From an uncultured Gaiellaceae bacterium (GTDB taxonomy: Bacteria; Actinomycetota; Thermoleophilia; Gaiellales; Gaiellaceae), in NCBI GenBank assembly GCA_955652075.1, contig CATPAS010000158.1, positions 1 to 5,397 on the forward strand: DNA of 5,397 nucleotides, in the 5' to 3' direction. Every line of letters starts with the position of its first letter. The first letter of the stretch is position 1. The notes under the pieces are model-generated. The model was not told the origin of the DNA. It made no database searches and saw nothing but the letters and a program-made list of their open reading frames with translations. Shown piece by piece: positions 1 to 5,397 of the stretch. Both the position numbers and the translations under genes were made by a program.

Positions 1-47
1 CGTTGCAGCATCGTTCCGCGCCGTGCGGTCGGCGCCCATCGGACACC

Positions 48-53
48 GGGAGG
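48..53 (+). promoter_or_regulatory. Ribosome binding site for the ATG at 59
   Basis: GGGAGG lies five bases upstream of an ATG at 59, which is good Shine-Dalgarno spacing. It points to the ATG at 59, whose frame encodes a zinc-finger-like start, rather than to the GTG at 63 that opens the long cyclase-derived frame. The ATG also overlaps a TGA (60-62) in another frame, giving an ATGA arrangement typical of coupled genes. Too little upstream sequence is present to prove an upstream gene. Confidence 0.5.
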
Positions 54-58
54 CGGCG

Positions 59-193
59 ATGAGTGATCGTTTGGCCTGGCTGGAGCAGTGGTGCCCGGCA
101 TGCGGCGCGGCGCCCGGCGCAAGGTGCCAAGTCTGGCGTTGGGGACGCCGTCAACGTCGCCGCTCGGCTCGAGCAGGCGGCGGCTCCGGGTGA
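59..193 (+). pseudogene. 5' fragment of a short zinc-finger-like protein, running out of frame into cyclase DNA
   Basis: From ATG 59 the frame reads MSDRLAWLEQWCPACGAAPG followed by ARCQVW, and stops at 191-193 after 44 codons. The Cys pattern (C12, C15, C23, with the CPxCGAxPGxxC spacing) resembles the first half of small zinc-binding domains common in actinobacteria and their phages. In such proteins a second Cys set normally follows within a few dozen residues; here none does. From about codon 27 the frame is Arg/Gly/Ser-rich and is simply the out-of-frame reading of the cyclase coding sequence. I read it as a genuine gene start, with its own ribosome binding site, joined to unrelated DNA somewhere around 125-137. 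An alternative is the zinc ribbon that starts some cyclase/AAA regulators, but those have two CxxC pairs and are in frame with the cyclase. The zinc-finger reading rests on one short motif. Confidence 0.4.
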
Positions 194-2696
194 GATCCTA
201 CTCGGCGGGCAAACCCTGGAGCTGGCGGCCGAAGTAGTCGAAGTGGAGCCGGTCGAGCCGCTTTCGCTCAAAGGGAAGGCGGACGCGGTTGCTGCGTACC
301 GTCTGGTGCGCGTCGTCGATAGCTCAGCGCCAGAAGGAAGTAGCGATGTGCCGCTCGTTGGACGGCGCGACGAGCTCGCGCGCATACGGGGTGCCTTTGA
401 CGAGGCCGTCTCGGTACGTCGATGCGGGCTCGTAACGGTGCTCGGCCCGCCGGGCATTGGGAAGTCGCGCCTCCGTCGCGAGCTCGCGGCGGATCTGAGT
501 GGCGAAGCAAACGTGCTGAGCGGCCGTTGCCTGCCCTACGGCGAAGGAATCACCTACTGGCCGCTGCGTGAGATCTTCACGGCCGCTGGGAGGGAGGGCG
601 ACCTCGACGCGGCGCTTGGGCAAGGAGCGCCCGAAGAGATCTTCTGGGCGGTTCGCAAGGCGCTCGAAAGTCGCGCGCGCGAGCAGCCGCTCGTACTCGT
701 CCTCGAAGATATTCACTGGGCCGAGCCGACACTCCTCGACCTGATCGAGCATCTCGCTAACTGGACGCGGGACGCGCCTCTTCTGCTCTTCTGCCTTGCG
801 CGGCCGGAGCTGCTCGACGAGCGTCCGGGTTGGGGCGGGCTGGTGATTGCGCTCGATCCGCTTTCCGAGGCTGAGTCCGATCAGTTGATCGAGGAGCTTC
901 TCGGCGATTCGAGGCTCGAGCAGGACACCCGTGCTCGGATCCGCGCAGCGGCCGAAGGGAATCCGCTGTTCGTCGAGCAGCTGCTCGCGATGCTCGCTGA
1001 GGGCGGGTCCCCGGAGGACGTGCCACCGACGATCCAAGTGCTTCTCGCCGCTCGTCTCGACGCGCTGCCCGATGAGGAGCGCGACCTGCTCGAGCGCGCG
1101 TCGGTCATCGGGCTCGAGTTCGAATGGGAGGCCCTCGGCGAGCTGGCTCCCGACCGGCGGCGACCTCCCGGTTCGCAGCTCGCGGCGCTCGTCCGCAAGG
1201 AGCTCATCCGCCCGCACGAGGCGATCCAGGACACCTTCTACTTCCGGCACATGCTGATCCGGGACGCGGCCTACGAGCGCATTCCGAAGGAGGTTCGGTC
1301 CGAGTTGCACGAGGGAGTCGCTGGCTGGCTCGACGGCAGGGGGCAGGAGTTCGACGAGATCGTCGGCTACCACCTCGAACAGGCGTACCGGTCGATCGCG
1401 GAGCTCGGGCCGGCCGGGGACCGGGCACGGGCGGTCGCCGAACGGGCCGCTGAACATCTTGCCGCTTCAGGCTTGCGGGCGAACGGCCGCGGCGACACGG
1501 GGGCGGCCGCCAACCTGCTCGAGCGTGCCTCTTCCCTGCTTCCCGCGCACGACGGGCTGCGCCTGAGCCTCATGACCCCTTTCGCTCAGGCCCTCAGGGA
1601 CGTTGGCAAGCTGGAACTGGCGGATTCGGTGCTTTCCGAGGCGGTCGACCACGCGAGTGCCGCCGGCGAGCGCGCGGTGGCAGCCGCCGCAGCCGTCGCG
1701 TTGATCGACCTTCGCTTTCACAGGCCGAACCAGACGGGTGTACGACGAGAAGACGTCCTGCGCGAGCTGGCGGCAGCAGTCCGGGTCTTTGAGGAGCTTG
1801 ACGACGAGGCGGGGCTTGCTCGAGCGCTCTGTCTCGGCGGAAAGCTCCACTTCTGGGCGGGCGCCGCCGCCGCAGCGATCAAGGATTTCGAGCGGTCCGC
1901 GCGGCACGCACACGATGCCGGCGACACGGCACAGGAGGCCGAGAGCCTCCACTACGTCCTAACAGCATCTCTCCGTGGCGCGACGCCGGTCGACGCAGTT
2001 CTCCGGCGCGTCGAGGAGGTCGGCCCGCAACTGGATCTGAACCGGAGGTTCGGAGTTGACGTCCTTCTGACGCTTGGCCATCTCGAGGCGATGCAGGGAC
2101 GCTTCGACGCTGCGCGCACCGCGATCTCGAAGGCAAGGGCAGCGGCGGAGAGTCTCGGCGTGGTGCTGCTCGCCTCCCATTTGGGCAGCTCGGCCGGGAG
2201 TGTCGAGCTGCTCGCAGGCGATCCGGTCGCCGCAGAGCAGCATCTGCGCCCGGCCTGTGAGGAGCTCGCGGAAGTTGGCGAACTGGGTTTCCTTGCGAGC
2301 ACTGCGCCCCTCCTCGCGGAAGCTCTCTTCCTCCAGGGACGCCATCTGGATGGATTGCGCCTGACTGAGCGATGGGATGCGACGCGGTTGACGGTGCCTG
2401 AGGACGTCGACGCGCAAGCAAACTGGCGGCGTGTGCGGGCGATGCTGCAGGCCAATCGGGGCGACGTAGTGGCGGCCGAGCATCTTGCCCGTGAGGCGAC
2501 AGCGATGGTCGCACCCACTGAATACCTCGATCTGCACGCGCAGACGCTCGCCGCTCTGGGCGAGGTTCTGCGCCTCGCAGGGCGAACAGAGGAGTCCGTG
2601 GCAGCCGTCCAAGAAGCGATTCGACTTTTCGAAGCGAAAGGGAACGTGGCCGCCGCCGGGCACCTGTCCGGCACCTCGGTCTCCGTGCCGAAGTGA
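63..2696 (+). CDS. 5'-truncated adenylate cyclase-type regulator: cyclase remnant, STAND/AAA ATPase, TPR region
   Basis: This is the C-terminal bulk of a cytoplasmic signalling protein of the cyclase-AAA-TPR type. Residues 25-38 (GVGDAVNVAARLEQ) are the end of a class III nucleotide cyclase domain and keep the Asn31/Arg35 pair with the NxxxR spacing of the transition-state residues; LKGKADAVAAYRLV (69-82) is the usual end of that domain. The metal-binding aspartates and most of the catalytic core are missing, so cyclase activity is not expected. The ATPase domain follows: LVGRRDEL (98-105), Walker A GPPGIGKS (128-135), Walker B LVLVLEDIHWAEP (210-222), EGNPLFVEQLL (298-308) and FRHMLIRDAAYERIPKE (394-410). 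Residues from about 455 to 865 are Ala/Leu-rich helical repeats of TPR character, probably a protein-binding platform. No C-terminal LuxR-type helix-turn-helix is visible. A TGA at 60-62 blocks any upstream extension in this frame, and residues 1-24 look like nonsense, so the GTG at 63 is only the formal start. Relatives usually begin a few hundred residues earlier with a full cyclase domain. The stop overlaps a GTG at 2693. Confidence 0.85.
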   Translation: MIVWPGWSSGARHAARRPAQGAKSGVGDAVNVAARLEQAAAPGEILLGGQTLELAAEVVEVEPVEPLSLKGKADAVAAYRLVRVVDSSAPEGSSDVPLVGRRDELARIRGAFDEAVSVRRCGLVTVLGPPGIGKSRLRRELAADLSGEANVLSGRCLPYGEGITYWPLREIFTAAGREGDLDAALGQGAPEEIFWAVRKALESRAREQPLVLVLEDIHWAEPTLLDLIEHLANWTRDAPLLLFCLARPELLDERPGWGGLVIALDPLSEAESDQLIEELLGDSRLEQDTRARIRAAAEGNPLFVEQLLAMLAEGGSPEDVPPTIQVLLAARLDALPDEERDLLERASVIGLEFEWEALGELAPDRRRPPGSQLAALVRKELIRPHEAIQDTFYFRHMLIRDAAYERIPKEVRSELHEGVAGWLDGRGQEFDEIVGYHLEQAYRSIAELGPAGDRARAVAERAAEHLAASGLRANGRGDTGAAANLLERASSLLPAHDGLRLSLMTPFAQALRDVGKLELADSVLSEAVDHASAAGERAVAAAAAVALIDLRFHRPNQTGVRREDVLRELAAAVRVFEELDDEAGLARALCLGGKLHFWAGAAAAAIKDFERSARHAHDAGDTAQEAESLHYVLTASLRGATPVDAVLRRVEEVGPQLDLNRRFGVDVLLTLGHLEAMQGRFDAARTAISKARAAAESLGVVLLASHLGSSAGSVELLAGDPVAAEQHLRPACEELAEVGELGFLASTAPLLAEALFLQGRHLDGLRLTERWDATRLTVPEDVDAQANWRRVRAMLQANRGDVVAAEHLAREATAMVAPTEYLDLHAQTLAALGEVLRLAGRTEESVAAVQEAIRLFEAKGNVAAAGHLSGTSVSVPK

Positions 2697-2710
2697 GCCG
2701 TGCCGAGGAA

Positions 2711-2724
2711 GGGGAGGAAGGGAG
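2711..2724 (+). promoter_or_regulatory. Purine-rich ribosome binding region that decides the lipoprotein start
   Basis: GGGGAGGAAGGGAG lies just upstream of ATG 2729, with its last GGGAG ending four bases before the start codon. It favours ATG 2729 over GTG 2693, which would put a charged, non-signal-like stretch (MSRAEEGEEGSR) before the signal peptide. Confidence 0.55.
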
Positions 2725-2728
2725 TCGA

Positions 2729-3247
2729 ATGACGCGCGTTCTGCCACTCTCTTGGGCGCTTGTGCTGTTTCTCGTCACTGCCTGTGGGTCGACGAAAACG
2801 GTTACGAAGACCGTCACCGTGTCCGGCACCGCGAAGAGCGGTGTCGGCACGCCCCGCGAGGTCGTCGAGTACGGCTACGTCAAGTCGCTCAAGCGCAAGG
2901 GCGGCAGCTTCGAGCTGCGCTTCGATCCAGCGTGGCTGCTCACGGGAAGGACGGCGAACCAGGCGGCCCTGGAGGACACGGGATCGAGTGACGTTCCGAA
3001 CGACAACTACGTGGTGAACGAGAGTGCGCGCGCATATACCTACATCGTCCCGCCGAACGCGCACGTCCGGGTCCTCACGGAGGGCGCCAACCTCAACGGC
3101 ACGCCGATCACGGTCGCGCAGCTGGCGCAGCTCGCCAACGGCTACAACCCGTTTCCGAAACCGCTCTTCGAGCCGATCTCGACGGGCTTCTGGATCCGCA
3201 TCAGGATCGATACGGTCCGGTCACTCGATCAGCAGTATCACCCCTAG
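2729..3247 (+). CDS. Small secreted lipoprotein of unknown function, 'TVRSLDQQY' type
   Basis: The 172-residue product starts with a short lipoprotein signal peptide: Arg3, a hydrophobic core (VLPLSWALVLFLV) and a lipobox VTAC ending at Cys19. The mature protein should therefore be lipid-anchored outside the membrane. After Cys19 comes a Thr/Val/Lys linker (KTVTKTVTV, 23-31), then a globular region of about 130 residues with YGYVKSLKRKG (48-58), FELRFDPAWLLTG (61-73), VPNDNYVVNES (89-99), a predicted strand-rich section, and the closing LFEPISTGFWIRI (146-158) plus DTVRSLDQQY (161-170). The RFDPAWLLTG and TVRSLDQQY segments look like those of conserved hypothetical proteins in actinobacteria; I know of no established function. 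The start is ATG 2729 because it gives a clean signal peptide and a purine-rich ribosome site. The gene begins 32 bases after the ATPase gene and ends three bases before uspA, so it is probably in the same transcript. No catalytic motif is visible. Confidence 0.85.
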   Translation: MTRVLPLSWALVLFLVTACGSTKTVTKTVTVSGTAKSGVGTPREVVEYGYVKSLKRKGGSFELRFDPAWLLTGRTANQAALEDTGSSDVPNDNYVVNESARAYTYIVPPNAHVRVLTEGANLNGTPITVAQLAQLANGYNPFPKPLFEPISTGFWIRIRIDTVRSLDQQYHP

Positions 3248-3250
3248 CCA

Positions 3251-3694
3251 ATGGAAAAGATCGTCGTCGGCATCGATGGATCGGAAGCGTCCAAGGACGC
3301 TCTTCGTTGGGCGGTCGAGGACGCGCAGGCCCGCGGCGCTGAAGTGGTCGCGCTGCACGCCTACGAGGTCCCGGTACCGGCACCCGATGCGATACCCGCT
3401 GCGCCGGTCGACCTGCCCGCGCTCGTCGTCGAGACTCACGCGCGGGCTCTGCAGCTCGTCACGGATCTCGTCGACGACGTCGTGGGCAACGCTGCGACCG
3501 TGGACGTTGTCCCGCTCGCCGTTGAGGACGCGCCTGCGAGGGCGCTGCTCGACGCCGCCCGTGACGCGGACTTGCTCGTGGTTGGCTCCCACGGCCTCGG
3601 AGTGAGCGGTTTGTTCCTCGGTTCGGTCAGCCTCGAGTGCGCGCACCATGCTGCGTGCCCCGTTCTGATCTACCGGGGCTCACCCTCGGCGTGA
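3251..3694 (+). CDS. Universal stress protein, UspA family
   Basis: This 147-residue single-domain Usp protein has the usual length. The N-terminal strand and loop KIVVGIDGSEASKDALRWA (3-21) carries the Asp9 and GS positions that contact nucleotide in ATP-binding members. The C-terminal glycine motif is VVGSHGLGVSGLFLGSVS (110-127), followed by CAHHAACPVLIYR (130-142). Gly112, Gly115 and Gly124-Ser125 form the phosphate-binding loop, but the spacing is G-2x-G-8x-GS rather than the common G-2x-G-9x-G(S/T), one residue short. The protein is expected to be cytosolic, dimeric and nucleotide-binding, with a role in stress tolerance. Some actinobacterial Usp proteins (for example Rv1636 of Mycobacterium tuberculosis) bind cAMP, which is notable beside a cyclase-derived gene, but nothing here proves it. 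Its ATG is three bases after the lipoprotein stop with no clear Shine-Dalgarno, suggesting translational coupling. Its TGA overlaps the GTG of the next gene. Confidence 0.93.
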   Translation: MEKIVVGIDGSEASKDALRWAVEDAQARGAEVVALHAYEVPVPAPDAIPAAPVDLPALVVETHARALQLVTDLVDDVVGNAATVDVVPLAVEDAPARALLDAARDADLLVVGSHGLGVSGLFLGSVSLECAHHAACPVLIYRGSPSA

Positions 3695-3942
3695 GACCGA
3701 TCACGGGACACGTCGTTTCCTACGACGCGCCGTCGACGGAGGACATCGCACGCCGGACGGGTTTGCCCGTCGACGAGATCATTCGCTTCGACGGTAACAC
3801 GTCGCCGCATCTCTTGCCCTCGACGCGCGCCGAAGCACTTGCCGAAGAGCTCGCGCGCATCCACAGCTATCCGCACGGCGGCTATCCGCGGCTCGAGGAA
3901 GCGATCGCGCGCTACGCCGGGGTCTCGCCCGAGAACGTGTAG
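3691..3942 (+). CDS. N-terminal fragment of the HisC-like aminotransferase
   Basis: Reading from GTG 3691 gives 83 residues ending in GVSPENV. It covers the N-terminal arm and first part of the large domain: STEDIARRTGL, then IRFDGNTSPHLLPS (30-43), the family's start-of-core motif, and SYPHGGYPRLEEAIARYAGV, matching the YPxGGYPxL segment that shapes the substrate site. The GTG overlaps the uspA stop (GTGA), the usual sign of coupled translation, so I prefer it to GTG 3637, which would place 18 non-homologous residues inside uspA. On its own this piece lacks every PLP-binding catalytic residue and should not be active. Confidence 0.6.
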   Translation: MRPITGHVVSYDAPSTEDIARRTGLPVDEIIRFDGNTSPHLLPSTRAEALAEELARIHSYPHGGYPRLEEAIARYAGVSPENV

Positions 3943-3998
3943 GTGCGGACGACCTGATCCTGCTCGTCACGCGCGCCTTCGCCGGCCCGGGGGATCGA

Positions 3999-4571
3999 GT
4001 GGCGATCGCCAACGACCCGACGTATCCGATGTTCCAGATCGCGGTGTGGGTCGCACGCGCGGAGATCGGCAACGACGATCCTGCCCTGCCGACCGCGCGG
4101 CCGCTCCTCGTCGACGAGGCGTACTTCGAGTACGCCGGCCAGACGGCAGCCGGGCTCATCGACGACGACGTGATCGTGATCCGGACGTTCTCGAAGGTCT
4201 TCGGCCTCGCGGGCGCGCGGGTGGGCTACGCGCTTGCAGGCCGTGACGTCGCCGCCGAGTTGAACCAGCGCCAGCATCCGGCGCCCCTCTCGACGCTCTC
4301 CGCCGCTCTCGCCGTCGCGGCGCTCCAGTCGCCGCCCGACGTCCGGCCGGTCCTCGAGGAGCGCGAGCGCGTCGCAGAGCGGCTGCGCGGTCTCGGCTAC
4401 GAGCCGCTGCCCTCGCACGCGAACTTCCTCTATGTGCCTGTCGACGAGCCGCGAGGGCTCGCCGACCAACTGGTGAACCAGGGGCTTGCGGTGCGACCTG
4501 TTCGCGGTGGGATTCGGATCACGATCCGCAACGAGCAGGACGACGAGCGCCTGCTCGCCGCGCTTCAGTAG
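3999..4571 (+). CDS. C-terminal fragment of the HisC-like aminotransferase
   Basis: The recognisable homology in this frame begins at 3942 (GADDLILL, then TRAFAGPGDR), but the first usable start codon is GTG 3999, giving 190 residues. Seen in it are NDPTYP (5-10, with the Tyr of the cofactor pocket), LLVDEAYFEY (36-45, Asp39 that pairs with the PLP pyridine nitrogen), RTFSKVFGLAGARVGYA (62-78, Lys66 for the Schiff base and Arg74 for the PLP phosphate), LPSHANFLYV (137-146) and GIRITIRNEQDDERLL (171-186, Arg173 for the substrate carboxylate). The Asn-containing NPNNPTG segment expected between residues 30 and 32 is missing. A GGGGGA run at 3989-3994 sits four bases before the GTG and could act as a ribosome site by chance, so the fragment might be made as an inactive stub. 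Confidence 0.6.
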   Translation: MAIANDPTYPMFQIAVWVARAEIGNDDPALPTARPLLVDEAYFEYAGQTAAGLIDDDVIVIRTFSKVFGLAGARVGYALAGRDVAAELNQRQHPAPLSTLSAALAVAALQSPPDVRPVLEERERVAERLRGLGYEPLPSHANFLYVPVDEPRGLADQLVNQGLAVRPVRGGIRITIRNEQDDERLLAALQ

Positions 4572-4594
4572 ATCGCTTCGCCGCTCTCTGGATC

Positions 4595-4623
4595 GAACGG
4601 GGGAGCGGTTGCTCCCCCCGTTC
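4595..4623 (+). terminator. Strong GC-rich hairpin after the aminotransferase
   Basis: The arm GAACGGGGGAGC pairs with GCTCCCCCCGTTC around a GGTT loop; the right arm has one extra C, giving one bulge in a stem of about 12 pairs. It lies 24 bases after the aminotransferase stop and before the transporter start. No T-run follows (TCTCCGTTCG), so it is a T-poor terminator of the kind common in high-GC actinobacteria, or an mRNA-stabilising hairpin. Confidence 0.65.
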
Positions 4624-4638
4624 TCCGTTCGCTCCGAT

Positions 4639-4644
4639 TAGCCT
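4639..4644 (+). promoter_or_regulatory. Possible -10 element of a leaderless transporter promoter
   Basis: TAGCCT fits the actinobacterial TANNNT -10 pattern and ends nine bases before ATG 4654, so transcription would start at or next to the start codon. No Shine-Dalgarno is present in CCTAACCGGGTC before the ATG, which agrees with a leaderless mRNA. No convincing -35 is visible, so this is a weak call based on spacing. Confidence 0.25.
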
Positions 4645-4653
4645 AACCGGGTC

Positions 4654-5397
4654 ATGGCCTCCAACCCGTACCGCTGGCGGATCCTCGCCGTCGTCGCGAC
4701 GGCGTTCTTCATGACGATCCTCGACGTGTCGATCGTGAACGTCGCGCTGCCTTCGATCGCGCGCTCGCTCCACTTCTCGCGCGAGAACCTGCAGTGGGTG
4801 ATCACTGCGTACTCGATCGCCTTCGGCGGCTTCCTGCTCCTGGCCGGCCGCGCCGCTGACCTGCTCGGCCGGCGGCGGGTGTTCATGGTCGGCGTGGTGC
4901 TCTTCACGCTCGCCTCGCTCGTCTGCGGGTTGGCGCAATCGGAGGGGATGCTGATCGTGGCCCGCGCCGTGCAAGGTCTCGGCGGCGCGATCATCACACC
5001 GGCTGCGCTCTCGATCGTGATGACGAGCTTCGAAGAGGGCACGGAGCGAAACAAGGCCCTGGGAATCTGGGGTGCGCTGGGCGGCAGCGGCGCAGCTGTG
5101 GGCGTGCTCGCCGGCGGGGTGTTGACGAAATACCTGGGCTGGGAATGGATCTTCTTCGTGAACGTGCCGGTCGGCGCGGCGGTGCTCGCCTTGACGCCTC
5201 GCATCGTCCCCGAGAGCAGGCGAGAAGGGGCCGAGCGGAGTTACGACGCACTCGGCGCGGTCCTCGTGAGCGGCGGCCTGGCCTTGCTCGTCTACAGCAT
5301 CTCGAGAGCGCCAAATGTGGGCTGGGCGAGCGCGCGCACGATTCTCCTGCTCGTGGCTTCGGGGGCGCTGCTCGTTGGTTTTCTCGTCAACGAGCAG
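4654..5397 (+). CDS. DHA2-family MFS drug/proton antiporter (N-terminal part, runs off the window)
   Basis: The frame is open from ATG 4654 to the last base, 248 codons; family members are about 450-550 residues, so roughly half is present. It is a membrane exporter of the EmrB/QacA type, expected to have 14 transmembrane helices and to expel drugs or other hydrophobic compounds using the proton gradient. Motifs seen: LDVSIVNVALP in helix 1 (23-33, motif D1 with its Asp), WVITAYSIAFGGFLLLAGR in helix 2, motif A GRAADLLGRRRVF (65-77), motif B RAVQGLGGA (104-112, with its Arg), antiporter motif C in the region 137-157 (GALGGSGAAVG then LAGGVL), and WEWIFFVNVPVG (163-174), typical of DHA2 proteins. 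The usual Gly-Pro of motif C appears as Gly-Gly here. It is separated from the upstream genes by the hairpin at 4595-4623 and has no Shine-Dalgarno, so it is probably a separate transcription unit. The substrate cannot be told from this sequence. Confidence 0.93.
   Translation, partial: MASNPYRWRILAVVATAFFMTILDVSIVNVALPSIARSLHFSRENLQWVITAYSIAFGGFLLLAGRAADLLGRRRVFMVGVVLFTLASLVCGLAQSEGMLIVARAVQGLGGAIITPAALSIVMTSFEEGTERNKALGIWGALGGSGAAVGVLAGGVLTKYLGWEWIFFVNVPVGAAVLALTPRIVPESRREGAERSYDALGAVLVSGGLALLVYSISRAPNVGWASARTILLLVASGALLVGFLVNEQ

Larger units (their letters stand above)
3691..4571 (+). pseudogene. HisC-like aminotransferase, frameshifted and internally deleted
   Basis: Taken together the two frames give one PLP-dependent fold-type I aminotransferase related to histidinol-phosphate aminotransferase (HisC), which would convert imidazole-acetol phosphate and glutamate to histidinol phosphate. 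Two lesions are visible. At about 3939 the N-terminal frame runs ...GVSPENV and hits a TAG at 3940-3942, while the next frame continues at once with GADDLILL; intact relatives read roughly ENVVVGAGADDLILL, so one or more bases plus a few codons are missing. At about 4086-4092 the reading goes from NDDPAL straight to PTARPLLVDEAY; the segment that in the family holds RPNNPTG, with the Asn contacting PLP, is absent, a gap of roughly 15-20 residues that keeps frame. Total length is about 290 residues against roughly 330-360 for the family. PLP-lysine, DEAY aspartate and the substrate arginine all remain. Because no other histidine gene is nearby, the exact substrate is uncertain; a CobD-like or other class I/II aminotransferase is possible. 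A sequencing or assembly error is an alternative for the frameshift. Confidence 0.75.

Noticed and set aside
1..66. Tail of an upstream gene ending at TGA 60-62 or TGA 64-66
   Set aside because: Both frames are open to the window edge but only about 20 codons are visible, with no recognisable motif, so neither can be supported as a gene.
324..1457. 377-codon open frame on the - strand
   Set aside because: It lies wholly opposite the AAA ATPase coding region, is rich in Arg/Pro with no recognisable domain, and is the usual antisense open frame of GC-rich codon bias.
2693..2728. GTG 2693 as the lipoprotein start, overlapping the ATPase stop
   Set aside because: It would add twelve mostly charged residues before the signal peptide; ATG 2729 has a purine-rich ribosome site and gives a normal lipoprotein N-terminus.
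1879..3064. Long overlapping - strand frames (323 and 370 codons)
   Set aside because: They lie opposite the TPR region and lipoprotein gene, have low-complexity Arg/Ser/Pro composition, overlap each other and show no domain or ribosome site.
3931..3945. Programmed -1 frameshift joining the two aminotransferase halves
   Set aside because: GAACGTGTAGG contains no slippery heptamer, no clear stimulatory structure follows, and the product would still lack codons at the join and the Asn-containing segment downstream.
4519..5314. Three - strand frames opposite the transporter
   Set aside because: The + strand encodes clear MFS motifs throughout; the antisense products are compositionally biased and have no family signature.

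Overview
The window is high-GC DNA with genes packed on the + strand and a strong G/C preference at third codon positions. The protein families (cyclase/AAA/TPR regulator, a 'TVRSLDQQY' lipoprotein, UspA, a short HisC-like aminotransferase, a DHA2 transporter) suggest an actinobacterium, perhaps a soil Thermoleophilia/Solirubrobacterales relative. That placement is an inference from family resemblance and codon use, not from a marker gene.

Layout. (1) Bases 1-62 hold no assignable gene. A ribosome binding site (48-53) serves an ATG at 59 that opens a short zinc-finger-like reading frame. By about base 135 the DNA has become the 3' part of a class III adenylate cyclase gene in a different frame. 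(2) 63-2696 is a large 5'-truncated regulator: the end of a cyclase domain, a complete STAND/AAA ATPase domain, then a long TPR-like helical region. (3) 2729-3247 is a small lipoprotein of unknown function. (4) 3251-3694 is a universal stress protein. (5) 3691-4571 is a HisC-like aminotransferase split by a frameshift at about 3939 and lacking the conserved CNPNNPTG-type segment, so it is probably a pseudogene. (6) 4595-4623 is a strong hairpin, probably the terminator of this unit. (7) 4654 to the window end is the first 248 codons of a 14-TM DHA2-type drug/proton antiporter, possibly translated from a leaderless transcript.

Genes 2 to 5 are almost touching (32 nt gap, 3 nt gap, 4 nt overlap) and are probably co-transcribed. 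A cyclase/ATPase sensor, a surface lipoprotein and a nucleotide-binding stress protein would fit a stress-signalling unit, and some actinobacterial Usp proteins bind cAMP, but that functional link is inference. The most unusual points are the out-of-frame join at the start of the cyclase-derived gene and the clustered lesions in the aminotransferase. I see no CRISPR array, tRNA, rRNA, transposase or convincing novel defence system.
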